The position numbers and the translations under genes are program-made. The notes beneath the pieces were generated by a model. It searched no databases. It saw only the letters and a list, made by a program, of their open reading frames with translations, and had not been told where the DNA came from. From Blasia pusilla (Eukaryota > Marchantiophyta > Marchantiopsida > Blasiales): a stretch of 64,000 bases of DNA. Shown piece after piece: positions 1 to 12,534 of the stretch (position 1 is the stretch's first letter; every line of letters begins with the position of its first letter). Where the stretch lies: NCBI GenBank assembly GCA_050084515.1, contig CM114272.1, positions 9,300,001 to 9,364,000 on the forward strand, written 5' to 3'.

Positions 1-539
1 ACCTAACCACGAACTAGGGGGGCGATTGGAGATATTTTGGTACTTCTCGCCTCTGTGTATGGATGCCATGAGTTAGCATGGGATCGTGTGTGTTTGTGTG
101 TATGTTCGATGACAGCGATGTATATTGTGTAGCGATGTGTATGCGCACGACAATTGTCAGGACTGTTAGAATATATCGGTGGGATCTAGTAGATCGTCTG
201 CACGAGTAGTGGACGACATGCTCAAGAGGTCGAGGATGACCAATTGAGGCCCCGGAAAACCTAAGAGAGCAGGTTTCCCCTTCGTTTCGGCTGATTTGGA
301 GCCATATAGAAAATTTACTATTTTTGGTAAGTTTCCATATTAGGGATAGTTGAATTTCCACTTGGGGAAGTGTCCCTTGGCCCGCTACAGCAATTCAAGA
401 GCCAAGGAGGTGACGTGCAAGCATAGGTTATCATTGAGAGGGCTTAGGAGAGGGAAGGGGGGTATACCTCAAGGAGAGAGAGCTTGAGAGCTCATTCTCT
501 CTTTGTTGAACCTCTTGGCATGAGGCGGCGGAGCTATGG
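1..539 (+). mobile_element. 3' end of a gypsy element and LTR family 1 copy A (truncated)
   Basis: The window opens inside the 3' non-coding end of an element. A G-rich tract at 15-24 looks like a polypurine tract. It is followed by a ~130-bp module (about 26-152, here called S) ending in CGACA, and then by the LTR body starting TGTCAGG at 155. The same order recurs at 28.1 kb (+) and 53.9 kb (-). The body matches the other family-1 copies up to the GGCATGAGG segment near 520-539. It then breaks off against an inverted protease fragment. The rest of the element lies left of the window. Boundaries were judged by eye against the seven other copies. Confidence 0.75.
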
Positions 540-770
540 ACTCCGTAGGTTTCACCATTGCTCGTATCCACTCCATCTCACAATCAGTACGATGAGCAGG
601 CCAAATCCTCACTATAATCTCATTGCAAGTCATATATTGTGTCGGGGATGTGCGTCCTAGTGAAGTCTCAATGTGGAACCGACAAGAAGTGATCTCACAC
701 TTTTTCAATCCCATCACTACACATGCCGCCTTCCCCAACATGAAGGGGAAGGCGGCGTAAGGGATTGAGC
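540..770 (-). pseudogene. gypsy retropepsin fragment
   Basis: The minus strand encodes a stretch beginning MLGKAAC and continuing through HIETSLGR, SPTQYMT and IVRIWP. It aligns with the segment just after the protease active site in the gypsy copies at 25.8 kb (MLGKSALRGLGL) and 57.8 kb (QTSLGRAS, THYITGEK). The catalytic Asp is not present. It is a short decayed piece of the same retroelement family, inverted relative to the LTR copy beside it. The open frame runs on into that LTR, which is chance readthrough. Confidence 0.6.
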
Positions 771-2402
771 TCTTGAATCAAGAAGATCACGATGTGTTCA
801 ATACACGAATCCAGACGGAAAAACCAATTGGAATAATCCATCTCAATTGCCCAAGACAAAAACTCTTGGTCAGACGGTTGCTTGCTCTATCGTTGGTACG
901 ATTGGAAACTCCGCACTCTAGCCACTGCTTCATCCTAACTCTATGTGGACCTTGTCTTGAGCACCTGCTCCGAGCTAGGGAACATTTGCCACATCTCTTG
1001 TGCGAGTCTCAACACTAGAAGAACCAAAATCATCACTCTCATAGAGCGTCACCACCAACCGAAAAATTTCAGCTAGTCGACCTCCACATGTCAACTAGTC
1101 GCTGGCTGTAAATATATAGTGGGACTTCGCACAAAGCTATTTCCATCTCTCGCAACGTGCTAGTGCTAGGTCGTGTTGTATGATGCATATTCATGGTAGA
1201 CATACTCGCCTCATGTGCTCCTCTAACTACATTGGCAACTACAACAACAAAACCCCTCAAGGGACATCTAAGGACCATCAATGAGGTTCAAATAGCCTCT
1301 AACAATGTAAATAACTGGCACTCACTCAAGAACCTATAGCAAACAATCTCCTTAACATTAGTGATTTATCATCTCGCGACCTTCAATGTATCAAAATTTT
1401 GGTAGCGCTTTCCAATATGTAGTTAACAACTTTACATATTAATTAACTAAGTCTCCATGACACTCTTATGGGGTGCAATATGGGACCTACAAGTGCCTAC
1501 ATGCAAAAAAATGTCACATATCCATGTACCTACTCTAGAGCTTATGAATGGTACAAGAAGTATCCAGCCATGGGCTTGCCAAGGTAGATAAAATAGGTTT
1601 GAAGTGGACATGGCAAAGGATATTAAGTTGTACGAAATGGTGGCAAGAGAGTTGGGTAAAAAATTGGGTCGAGTGAATAAACACACTTTTATGAAGGGCT
1701 AACAATATCTGCTTGAGAAAAATGTGAGTGTAGTCTCGGTAGCTGCTTTGTGGGGAAGTGAAATTGATGGGGGACCATTATTTATGAGATTTAATTTGAT
1801 TATTATAAGAAAACACTAAGAGGATAAGTGCAACTTATATTGTGAGTAGTTCGAGTCTTGAGTTAAATTATGTGTGATGGTTCCAACGTCATCCTTGGGG
1901 AGCTAGAAACGAAAGAAAATCGCCAAAAAATATTGCGGCTTGTGTTTTCATCTGAGGTAAGGCACCTTGGTATGGATCGAGATTGATGGCAAGCTGCCTT
2001 ACTTCCTTGTACATAACCATTAGATTTTTGGTTCACATGTTGATAATGTATTTTCTATGTAAGGATCGTGAGGATTGAGGATTCCTTGCAGCTCCATAAA
2101 TGGTGATGAAAATCATTCCTATTAAATTTTGGATACAAATTTTCATTTCTTAATTGAGGAATCTTACTAGATTAAACCTTCAGCATCTCCTATTTTAAAA
2201 CAACTCATATTTGGAATATTTCAATCCTTACAGATATTTAATACCGAATGAAAATCCACACTTAATTGAAGCCTCCTATTTTGAAGAGAAAAATTCTCAA
2301 TGGAATACACTACTAAAGATGAGTTACGGAGTTATGATAAGTTCAATAAAATAACTTATCATATTTGTTGTAAAAGCATGTTCTAGTCACAATAATTCTT
2401 TA
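771..2402. other. decayed repeat DNA, no gene seen
   Basis: No open frame here has plant-gene character and no splice-compatible exons were recognised. The first ~500 bp may be further debris of the gypsy polyprotein (its composition resembles the pre-protease region at 58 kb), but no motif supports this. From ~1300 the sequence becomes AT-rich and unstructured. Confidence 0.4.
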
Positions 2403-3062
<660 letters not shown>

Positions 3063-4159
3063 CAACCTATGGGCATGTTGGAAATTTGATAGTTAAAAAT
3101 AGATTATTAATGGAATATTTTTTTATGAACTATTTCTTAAATAAGAAGGTGGGAATACGAGATAATCTCAACGAAAAGATGGAAATAATATTTTTAGGAA
3201 ATAAAAAAAATATTCAAAAATAAAAATCCATATATATGAATTAAAAAGATAATCCAACTAAGTTTATGTTTCAATAATAAGACTAAGATTATTTACAGTC
3301 ATATTTTCCTTCTTCCATCTATAATTCCTCATTTATAGCTCTTTAGGATGTCATGTAGTTCAATGATCCAACATGAATATTCAACTTTTATTAGTATTAG
3401 AGAGAGTCTATATAAATATAAAGTAATTATTTTAGGAAAGTAAAAAATTCATGTTAAAACCTCTTAATGGCATTTCGACTATGCAAATCCAAACAAAGGA
3501 AAAGAGGTCATAAATGAGACATATGAAAAATAAAAATAAAGTAGTGCATTGGAATATTAATGAAAATAATCGTGGATGATAAAGAAGTAAAGACTAAGAT
3601 AGTTGGGATGGTTACGAGGACATGGAGTGATTTTATGATCATATTTTAGGAAGAGATAAAGAATAAACTTATTTCCAAAGGGGATTTGCAAAGCCATGTG
3701 GCAGAAGATAAGACTGACATTATTTTATACTATTATGGATTTATTCTAGGTATATAAAAAGGAGGAACTTTCAAGGGTTCACTACATTGAATTATATTTT
3801 ATTTCGAGTTGTCTATGTAATTATTGAGAGAATAATTTTGGGTTTGATTGGTCTTCCAATGAGAGTGGATTATCCTTCTTGGGAGAATAAATTGGCCACG
3901 ATCTATTCTTAATGAGTTTGAGAATATGATGAGTGTAAAGTCGACTATTTTATAGAGACATTTTATCTTAGAAGAGTTGAGTTTGTCATTGTTGAGACTA
4001 TGATATTAGATTTGGTTGATTTTTCCAATGAGATTGGACTAACCTTATTTGGAGAATAGTTTGGTCATTCTCCATTCTTGAGAGTTTAGAGATTAATGAG
4101 TATAGGGTAAAATTTGGGAAAATTTGTCACTATTTTATGATTTTGAGAGAATAAGTATA

Positions 4160-4163
<4 letters not shown>

Positions 4164-4247
<84 letters not shown>
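4164..4247. repeat. (AG)42 microsatellite
   Basis: About 84 bp of pure AG repeat. It is not obviously inside an LTR copy, although the flanks are too diverged to exclude this. Confidence 0.97.
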
Positions 4248-4250
<3 letters not shown>

Positions 4251-5138
4251 TAGAGAATGTCTATAAATCATGGATATCAGTTGTAGATGTTATGAAGAAG
4301 TGATTGCCTTGACATGATTATTGTGGTCCCCATCATTAGAGAATAGAGCATTTAGGCCATGATTCTATACTGAAGAGGAGAAACTTGTGAGATAATTTAT
4401 CAACAACTATGAAAGGTGTTGTAACGTTGAGATATTTGATAGTGTGGAACGTAATTTATGATCAAGTTACTATAATGTTCTTGCATATCTGCCGCACTAG
4501 AGTATTGCTTTGGTCTTATCTATAAGAGTTATGATTATTCCATGACACTATTCATTCTAGTGCAAGTCATCTTACACGTCTCAAGATGGATGGTTGTGAG
4601 CAATGTGGATTGAAGGTTCCGCTTATGGTCGAGGGTCATGATGTAAGCGAGGAGTATTATCCTCTGGATGAGAAGTATATAATCAAAGATGACAAAAAAG
4701 AAGAAAATAAGTGTGGGGTATGTGGACTCTTTCCATTATAAACATATTCAAGAGTTGCATTCAATTATGGAGAGCTTTGGAATTTAAGAACGAGTTGAAT
4801 AAAGATAGAAAGAAGTGAGTATACCTTAAGAGGGCAACCGCTTTAAGCTCAACAGACTCGAGGCGATTGAAGATCCAATGGAGGTTATGTTAGGAAGGAA
4901 TCATAAACCCACCACAATCCTTCACGTATGCGATCGATATTTATCGATGAGTGAGAAGCACTTAAGAGATTATGAAAGTCAAAAAAGGCTCAAGCAACTC
5001 TTGATTCAAAGGAGGTCAAGTGTAAAAGCAATCATGATTCATGATATTAATATATAGAGATGATGATTAAAAAAAACATAAAAAGAGCTCATAAGACCTC
5101 ACTATCAAGACAAAAATGACTATATACAAATAACCAAA

Positions 5139-5141
<3 letters not shown>

Positions 5142-5221
<80 letters not shown>
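5142..5221. repeat. (AG)40 microsatellite
   Basis: About 80 bp of pure AG repeat in AT-rich spacer. Confidence 0.97.
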
Positions 5222-5223
<2 letters not shown>

Positions 5224-6229
5224 AATTCCAACAACATTCTAAGCATGGAATGAAGTGATACATGGAATGAGTGCATAAGCTAGAGGATTGGGAGATCGAT
5301 TGAGGCGGAGAAGAAAACAAGGGAAAAAACCCTAAAATTCATATCTTCCTAATTAATATTGAGTATTATGCTCTTATCTTCTTGAACGCCGATCTTGTGT
5401 GTCATAGAAGCTTGTGTTCAAAAGGTTACCATGCTCTCAATTTTTATATGTGCCAAACACACTCATATTACCTACGGATTGGGTCAACCGGACTAAGGAT
5501 TCATAAAGCTCAACATTCCAAGACAAGGTCAAATCATGACCTTATCCTTTACTACCCAACATACGCAAGTCATTCAAGACTTGCGACAACTTTCCTTAAT
5601 AGTCTATGGACTTGAAATGGTGATAGCATACCCGGTGGTCCCAATTGGCATTTGAATCTTAATCAAATCTCTAAGTGGAATTCAATATGTGGATTCTAAG
5701 TCAACATCCAAGGTTAGGATCCAAAACTATACTATATGGACTTGGTTTGGTATGAAATCTACCATGCCAATCTCTATGTCCATATAGATAATGTGTCCTT
5801 CAATCAAATTCCATGCTTTCCAAAGTGGAGTTCATATTCCAAATTTCCTTGTATGTATTTGCAAGGAAATTAAATCCATCCTTTTCTTTACCAAGAAAAA
5901 GAATCCTCTTGCTATCTTTCCACAATAATCTGTGATTTGCCTTCCAAAATTATTTTAGACTTCAAATTTGATTTTTTCTTACATCATGTAATTATTAAAA
6001 AAAAGTTATAATTAAATTAAACATAAAAGAGACTCAATTTTTTTATTTTAGTTTAAAAAAAAGAAATACAATTACAAAAATTCCCTCTACATTAAAGTTT
6101 TGGTTTTGAACTGGAAAAATTAAACAAAACTTAAACATCTAAAGGCTTAACATAGGAGCTTTTGAGGAAGAGCCAACACCCTTGCATAATCTCATTTATA
6201 GTGGGTGATCCATTCGTAAAGTAAGACAA

Positions 6230-6963
6230 AATAGTAAGATAATAAGACAAAATAGAAACATATTTAAATTTCATTCTTTAGTAATATTAGATGGGTTGAG
6301 AGAATGAATTTGGGTGCAAGAGGAAAATATATTTAGTCATTAAATAATTTATATTATAGTATGTGATTTTAAATATATAATAAGAAAAGATGAATAATTA
6401 TAAAGTAAAATAAAATTACAATTTTGGCTTTTAATTCATATTTCAATGGGAAAATAAAATGGATGTTAATAGAGAAGGTGTGGATATTATTTAAATTTGA
6501 TGGAAGGGTAAAATTATTTAAGGGAGTGGGATATTATTTAAATTTTAACTAAATTTTTTTAGAAGAGTGGAAATTTATTATTTTTGTTAGATGCAAGAAA
6601 ATAAAAATTATATTTAAAATTTAAAACTAAAATATGATTATTTTAAAAATGATCATGTTAACTTAAAATTCATATTTTAGAAGAGAGAAATGAATTTGAA
6701 TGAATAAGAAAATTGTACTAATGAAGACTAACTTATAATTCAATTATTTTGGTGAGAAGAAAGTTAAAAGAAGAAAAGGTATTGTTCAAAATTTGATAGA
6801 AGAACGAAATTATTTGAAAAAATTCGCTATTATTTAAAAGATGAAAAGATATCAATATCTTGAGATTTTTTTAAAATGAAAATTTTAATTAGATTTAAAT
6901 ATAAATATTTTTAAATTAGTAATAACAGTATTCTCGTGCGCAAACATAGCATGCGCACTCTAG
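6230..6963 (+). mobile_element. AT-rich repeat, Helitron-like, copy 1
   Basis: Very AT-rich sequence homologous to 19.1-19.86 kb in the same orientation. Shared blocks include the GGGATATTATTTAAATTT and AGAAGAGTGGAAATTTATTATT types and the TGTGATTATTTTTAAAAAT type. The right end has a 6-bp GC-rich hairpin (GTGCGC at 6936-6941, GCGCAC at 6953-6958) followed at once by CTAG (6960-6963) and a T. That is the Helitron 3'-end arrangement. It has no coding capacity, so it would be non-autonomous. The 5' end was not identified, and the start given is where similarity to copy 2 becomes visible. Confidence 0.45.
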
Positions 6964-6969
6964 TAATAT

Positions 6970-8795
6970 GATGTTTTGAAACCCACAACCCGCCGAAATT
7001 TAGAGGAGATATAATACCGGATAGAATGCCGGAGAGGCGGCCCTATAAAACTATTTTCTATGTTTTTCTATTTTCTACCCTTTGTATCCCGATGGGTTTT
7101 CAATCCCAGTTTCTATTAAAATGTATATTCCCGTCTTTCTATGACCCGTGGACTCCTTCCATGGACCGGTTTGAATACGTATGGACAGGCGTCCCGGACT
7201 TGAGCCACGTCCGACTCCAACCGACGGCCGAAAAACAACTCAGAAAATTGCAAGATGCGAAAATATGCCGTAAATTAAGAAATGAATCCACGATGGTCGC
7301 GACAACAATCCGGGATCTCAGAGACGCAGACGTTGACGAGCACTGTGCATGAGTAAAGTTCAGTAAACAGAGCTGTATTTATAGTCCGAAGTCGCGACGT
7401 CGCGGAATCTTTGACGCCGGTAGCTGGAGTTCCGACTGGAATCGCGTCGGCCCGATGGACTAGCTTTTAGACGACCTCCGTGACTGCGAGCGTATATTTA
7501 GCGATTCCAGATCATACGTGGAAGTATGGAACAGGCCATCATTACTGCGCGCTGGTCTCCGGTGGGGACCATCTTGACTGCGCGCTGAGTTACCGCGGCT
7601 GTCCATCCAAACGGAGTTAAGCATTTCACGTTTTCGCGTGTATGTATCTTATCCCTCCTCCGTCTCCACCGCACCGTTAATGCCTGCCAGCGCGGCGGAG
7701 TTTTCGGAAGAGAGACTGCGCGATTTTATGTCAACTCCTTTAGCCGCGAACCCGACGAACGAAATCGCGACAATAGGGCCACTCATTTCCTCCCGACGGG
7801 GAACAAATACGGGGACGGAGGAAATAGTCCACGGGAATGGACTTTATTGAATAATAATAATAACTTTTTTATAAACAATAATTTAAAAATTGATATCGTC
7901 CGAAAGAGGACAAAATTTTCTTTCCGACGTCCCAGAAACGGGAGCCCGTGTGTAGGTACCCGTTTCTTCAAACGGGCATTGGCCGTTGCCACGACTCCCG
8001 GGGGCCTCCCAACTCCGGCAGTGAGTGTAATAATAACCTCGTGTCGGCCCAAATGCTGGACAGTCACGAAGTCGTGCGTCTATTCTCATCTCCGCGACGT
8101 CGCTCCGTCCGGGCGCGACCGTCGTGGGACCGCGGGGTTCCTCCGATCGTCAATTCTACCCCGCCCCCGCTCTCTTCACATTAGCCAGCGCGCCTAAGTG
8201 GTGTAAGTGTTTGTGGTTCAAAACGCATATAGAGAGCAGCGCAAAGGGACAGAGAGAGAGAGAGAGAGAGGGGCTGAAATGTTTGTCGTACGTCTTTCCA
8301 CAAAATGAGTAGAATTACTGAGAAGTTCGAACTTGGAGAGGAGAGCGGGAGCATGACGTCGGTAATAAAGAAATCAGTAATGAAGGGATGTTAGTGGCGG
8401 ACTGGAGACGGTTGAAAATTCGAGTGTTAGTGTACGAGAATGTGAATAGGATGCGCCAGTAGGTTGCCCTGTAGCTCAGAGGAGTGAATCCGTTGAACTT
8501 TTACCGTGAAGGGTTTTAGGTGGCGTATCTATCCTGTTCTAGGGACATGGTTTATTCATTGTCCCACAGACATTAATCGCTGGTGCAGGGAGGAAATCAG
8601 GAAATTGAGTGTGTAGTTTTCCGACGATGAATACTTTGGGGTTTTAAACTACAGTTCACGGGAACATCTTGGTATATTGGATGGCTGTTGTGCGATGAAG
8701 TAAAATTCGTAGTCTAGCTGATAAACGAAGCATCAACTTTGAGAATAGAAGTTGCAGTGATAATTATGATTTTGAGCAACCTGTGAGTCATCACA
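6970..8795 (+). promoter_or_regulatory. GC-rich upstream region and probable 5' leader of the rsmE-like gene
   Basis: Base composition changes sharply at about 7000 from AT-rich repeat to GC-rich, CpG-containing sequence that continues to ~8400 and leads into the first coding exon at 8796. It contains an 8-bp inverted repeat (GAAACGGG and CCCGTTTC, about 7934-7965) and an (AG)10 tract at 8251-8270, a common feature of plant 5' leaders. Several overlapping open frames (for example 7026-7352 and 7847-8197, both +) have no recognised domain and probably reflect the high GC content. A 5' untranslated exon and transcription start likely lie here, but I cannot place them. Confidence 0.4.
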
Positions 8796-11700
8796 ATGCT
8801 GCGAGAAGCTGTGACAGTCACGACTGGTCGCATTCACTTGACTCCGGGTAGTAGTCAGCGGGCTCTGTCCAGCATGTCCTGCTTCAGAGTGGGTAGGAAA
8901 TCTTTTACGCCTGCTGTGAAATCTAGTTTTTCCACTATCCATGAATTCGGCAACAAGTCATATCCTTGTAGTAACGCCGGTTTCGTGAACCCGCCGAGAA
9001 TGAGCCGATTTTCGGTAAGTCTGGATTGCACCAGAATCTCTGCGTGTACTTGAAGCAATTGTAGTTTTTTAATTCGCTTCCTTGTTTGATAGAACAGCGT
9101 AGGAATTGTTAAATTTACATAGAAGGATCCGGACTTGTTGGTCTTGTGCATGTGTTTCGAGAGCTTTACACCGACTTCCTGGTATACACGTTAACATGGT
9201 CTAATGGAATGTGAGACAGGTCTCCTGCTCAGGTTTGGCGGAGCAGCCAGATAAAGCTCGTGGTGGTCTACCTCGCTTTCATGTTGAAACCTTACCGCCC
9301 TTTGAGGTAACATGCTTGGAATTTATACACTTAGGCAGAGTTGTGCAGGACACAATTTTCTGACTTGGTGTAGCTAGGCGAGGCTGTGAAGATTGAGTTC
9401 GTAGGTGCGAAATGTTTATACTGTTTTCTTGGGCGTCTATTTACAGTGTATCAAGTATTTTCTTTCAACAGAAACTCAAGAAATCTCAGATAGAAATTTG
9501 GCTCAAAGAATCAGGATTCTGATGTGTTCTAAAGTCTCTCCTGCTCTCTTGCACTTTTGAAATGTTTGAGATGAGGAGCCTTCGGCGTTTGATGATCTCA
9601 CCGGCCTCCCTTTTCACTCACAAGCGGTTGGGAGTAGAATCTCGTGGTGCCTTTTTTAATGTCAGGATTTTCATATTTTTTTACTCCTTGTAGGGAATGG
9701 TTGCACGGGTGGAGGGGGATGAGTTTTGGCACATGATCAAGGTGTTAAGGCTGAAAGTGAATGACAGGTATCATAGAGTGCGTTTGAAGTATTGGGGTAA
9801 TACTTGGTGTCTTTGACGTCAGATGTTATTTGCACTATATTTTAGGATCAGGGGGTTGCTTTGCCATACTTGTAAAGTTTAAACTGTTTTGGATGTGTCG
9901 CAGAGTCGAGCTTTTCAATGGAAGAGGAGGTATTATGGATGGTCGGTTGTTGAATGTGAATCGAAGTATGGTTGAGGTGATTGCCCTAGAGAACCAACGC
10001 ATCCTCTCTCCTACAGGACCAAATTGGCATGTGGCTGCAGCCTTCTGTAAGTTGGTGCACTTCTTGATTACTCTTACCACAAATATCGTCACCAGAAGTC
10101 TGAACGCACTTCTCGTCAATTAGTTTATCTATGCTTTCATTGTTGTGAACCTGTATGTGATCATGTCAGAAATGATATTTTCTTTCAGTCTAAGCAGTGG
10201 AGATTAGAAAATGTCTACCAGGTCCGGTTAGTTTATTTCTGGTCTTGGCAATCAAGGATAGCCTTCAGTTAGGGATACGCACTGACTACTGTGAGCCTGA
10301 CTTAAGGTCATTGCCAGGTACACTGAAAGGTGGACGAGGAGAATGGTTGGTAGAAAAATGCACGGTAATTAGCCGTCGCATATCCTTCAATATGCAACCG
10401 GATGCATTGAGATAGCCAGACTATGTGCGAAAGAACTGGTTCAGTGGTTTATCTGTATTTATGGACTAATCTACTCATTACAAAACCTCTTTGTAGGGCA
10501 TTGACATGACTCCTACGTGACTTTTTGCATGAAGTATGCCAGATGAGAGTGTCTGCACGTTCCATGTATGATTGTCATGGTGAGTACCATGGGTTGCAAC
10601 TTTTGTAGAGCACCAACTTCACATGCACTCAGCCATTCCCAAACTATTATAAGATTGCAAACTTGAGCATCTCATATTGATGTGTGACTTAGTTAGCTGC
10701 ATTTGCAGTGGTTGTATGGTTGATCTGCTGCTCATGGGAAGTTAAACTGAGTGCCTTTGGTAGCAGGAGTTGGGGGCCAGAACTCTTACGCCTTTATTGA
10801 CTGAGAGATCATCTTCAGTTTCTGGTGGTCGTTCAGACAGGTGGCAACGCATGGCTATGGCTGCAACCAAGCAATGTAAGTACTTCTTCCGATTACTGTG
10901 TGGCTTGTTTGGAATGTTCTGATGTTGGAAGGTTTTAAATTGTCCATTATGTCTCAGATGCTGTGATTGCCCTCGGTGGACAATGCGTGAATCTGAAGAT
11001 GTCATAATATCACAGTGACCTAATATAAATCAGACCAGATTTCGATTCTCATTTCGCTGTTACAGCAGGATGGCCTCATATTGTTGCATCATAGAACAGA
11101 CAAGGGCATTTTTCAAAGTCGCTCAGTGAGAATGAGTTGAATGCTCGTCACACTGAACATGTTGCATTGTTTGCATTGGCATGGGTTGGACTCAAGCAGT
11201 AAAATTGCTTGCAACAAAAAATGTTGTAACTTTTGCATTTGGAATTCTCCTTGAGCTTTTTACAGAACTCATGTCAAGATCAGAACAGAGTCATGAGGGT
11301 ATGTGTACCAGAGCAGGCCTTTCCTTTTTATTCCAGACCTAATTTCCTCCTGATGATGGGCCAGGTCAAAGACTTCATACCATGGAGATACAATCTCCGA
11401 TTTGGATACATTCTTTTCTATCCCAAGTGAGTGACATGAATCTTCTTCATATTGTAGTACAAACCTATGTCGGTGTTGTTTAGATGTGTTATTCTTGAGG
11501 TGCTCTGTGCTTTTTGTTCCTCTGCTGCTGGTCATTCCATTAGTCATTGAGATAATCCATCAAGCTGCACCAGTGAAGATCTTGTATTTATTGTATTGTA
11601 TTCTTGCCCCGCCTGCGTGTTTCCAGGTCGTCCTTTGGCCTCTCCTCTTAACTCAATTGAAGTAAAGTTTTAACGCCATTCATAGGTGGATTTCCACATA

Positions 11701-12288
11701 TGAGGAGAGGGAGTTAAGGGAGAGTGCGAGTCTTAGGATTAGTCCAGCGTCTTTGCTTCGAAATCCGGACACAAAACCATTGTTCAGAGACTGCTAGTAG
11801 TAAAGTAATTACCATAGATATATTATATCTTTGGTTTGACCTAAACAACGAGTTATTCAATTTCTGCAATAATCTAATTACATGGTTACAATGGCAGGTT
11901 CCGCAAGTAGATGTTGCTTTGGTTGCAGCTGCAGAATCTCCTCCACTGTTCCAGTCTCTCGCACAGATTCCCAGCGTTCCTCAAACCGGACTTCTTTTTG
12001 TCGGTCCAGAAGGAGGTAATAGGCGTTGTGTAAAGATAAGGTTGGACGGATTGTAATTTGTAATCCAATACCGGTTGTGGGATGTGTACAATCCTAACTA
12101 CGTGTTGGTACACTGCAGACTTCACTGAGGAGGAATTCAACTCTCTGATACAATTAGGTGCGAGGCCAGTAGGGTTAGGACCACGACGCCTACGTGTTGA
12201 AACAGCGACTATAGCATTGCTTGCGACAGCTATGCTCATGGGAAATTCTCCAAATCTTATTCTGAAGGAAAGAACAGAGAGTGTATAG
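8796..12288 (+). CDS. RsmE-type 16S rRNA (uracil-N3)-methyltransferase, organellar
   Basis: Eight exons give one open frame of 304 codons: 8796-9014, 9694-9767, 9904-10046, 10318-10364, 10767-10875, 11627-11661, 11898-12015 and 12119-12288. All introns are GT-AG and all phases join. The first exon (residues 1-73) is basic and rich in Ser and Arg, consistent with an organellar transit peptide. The rest is the RsmE family core: HMIKVLRLK, VELFNGRGG, PTGPNWHVAAAF, LKGGRGEWLVEKCTELGA, PLLTERS, then the SPOUT knot motifs GLLFVGPEG (residues ~240-248) and PVGLGPRRLRVETA (265-278). In bacteria this SAM-dependent enzyme methylates N3 of U1498 of small-subunit rRNA; an organellar role is inferred. The 35-bp sixth exon is the least certain: it is the only segment I found that keeps frame, but it shortens a stretch longer in relatives. 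AATAAA at 12341 is a plausible poly(A) signal. Confidence 0.93.
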
Positions 12289-12534
12289 CTGAGAATGGAA
12301 CAGGATATGAACTGGTTTTGGCAGTTTTGATGTATCCAAGAATAAACCGCGTTGCAGTAATTTTTGTAACGGAAGCAAATTTTACGATAGTTACAAAGTA
12401 TGGAAGGAAGAAGATATTGTTATATATGGAAGGAAAACAATCAAATGATAATATCATTTTCGCCAACCTCATCTATTTTGTGTGCAACTTCGCCGAACGA
12501 ATTCGAAATAGTGTACCAGAGGGACGTTCAAGCT
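12289..12534. other. tail-to-tail intergenic region
   Basis: 246 bp separate the stop codons of two convergent genes. AATAAA at 12341-12346 (+) suits the rsmE-like transcript. On the minus strand AATAAA at 12539-12534 overlaps the TAA stop of the exostosin gene. The 3' UTRs are therefore likely to overlap. Confidence 0.6.

Larger units (their letters stand above)
3063..6229. other. AT-rich spacer with microsatellites, no gene seen
   Basis: About 3.2 kb of AT-rich DNA. The only clear structures are (AG)n tracts at 4164-4247 and 5142-5221. Short open frames have no recognisable motif, and those crossing the repeats are Ser-Leu or Arg-Glu artefacts. Confidence 0.6.

Noticed and set aside
1069-1281. 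Minus-strand frame as gypsy pre-protease
   Set aside because: General resemblance in composition only; no alignable motif with the 58-kb copy.
7026-7352. 108-codon open frame upstream of the rsmE-like gene
   Set aside because: No domain, no splice link to the gene, and it lies in GC-rich DNA where long frames arise by chance.
9835-10119. 94-codon minus-strand open frame
   Set aside because: Antisense shadow of exon 3 of the rsmE-like gene.
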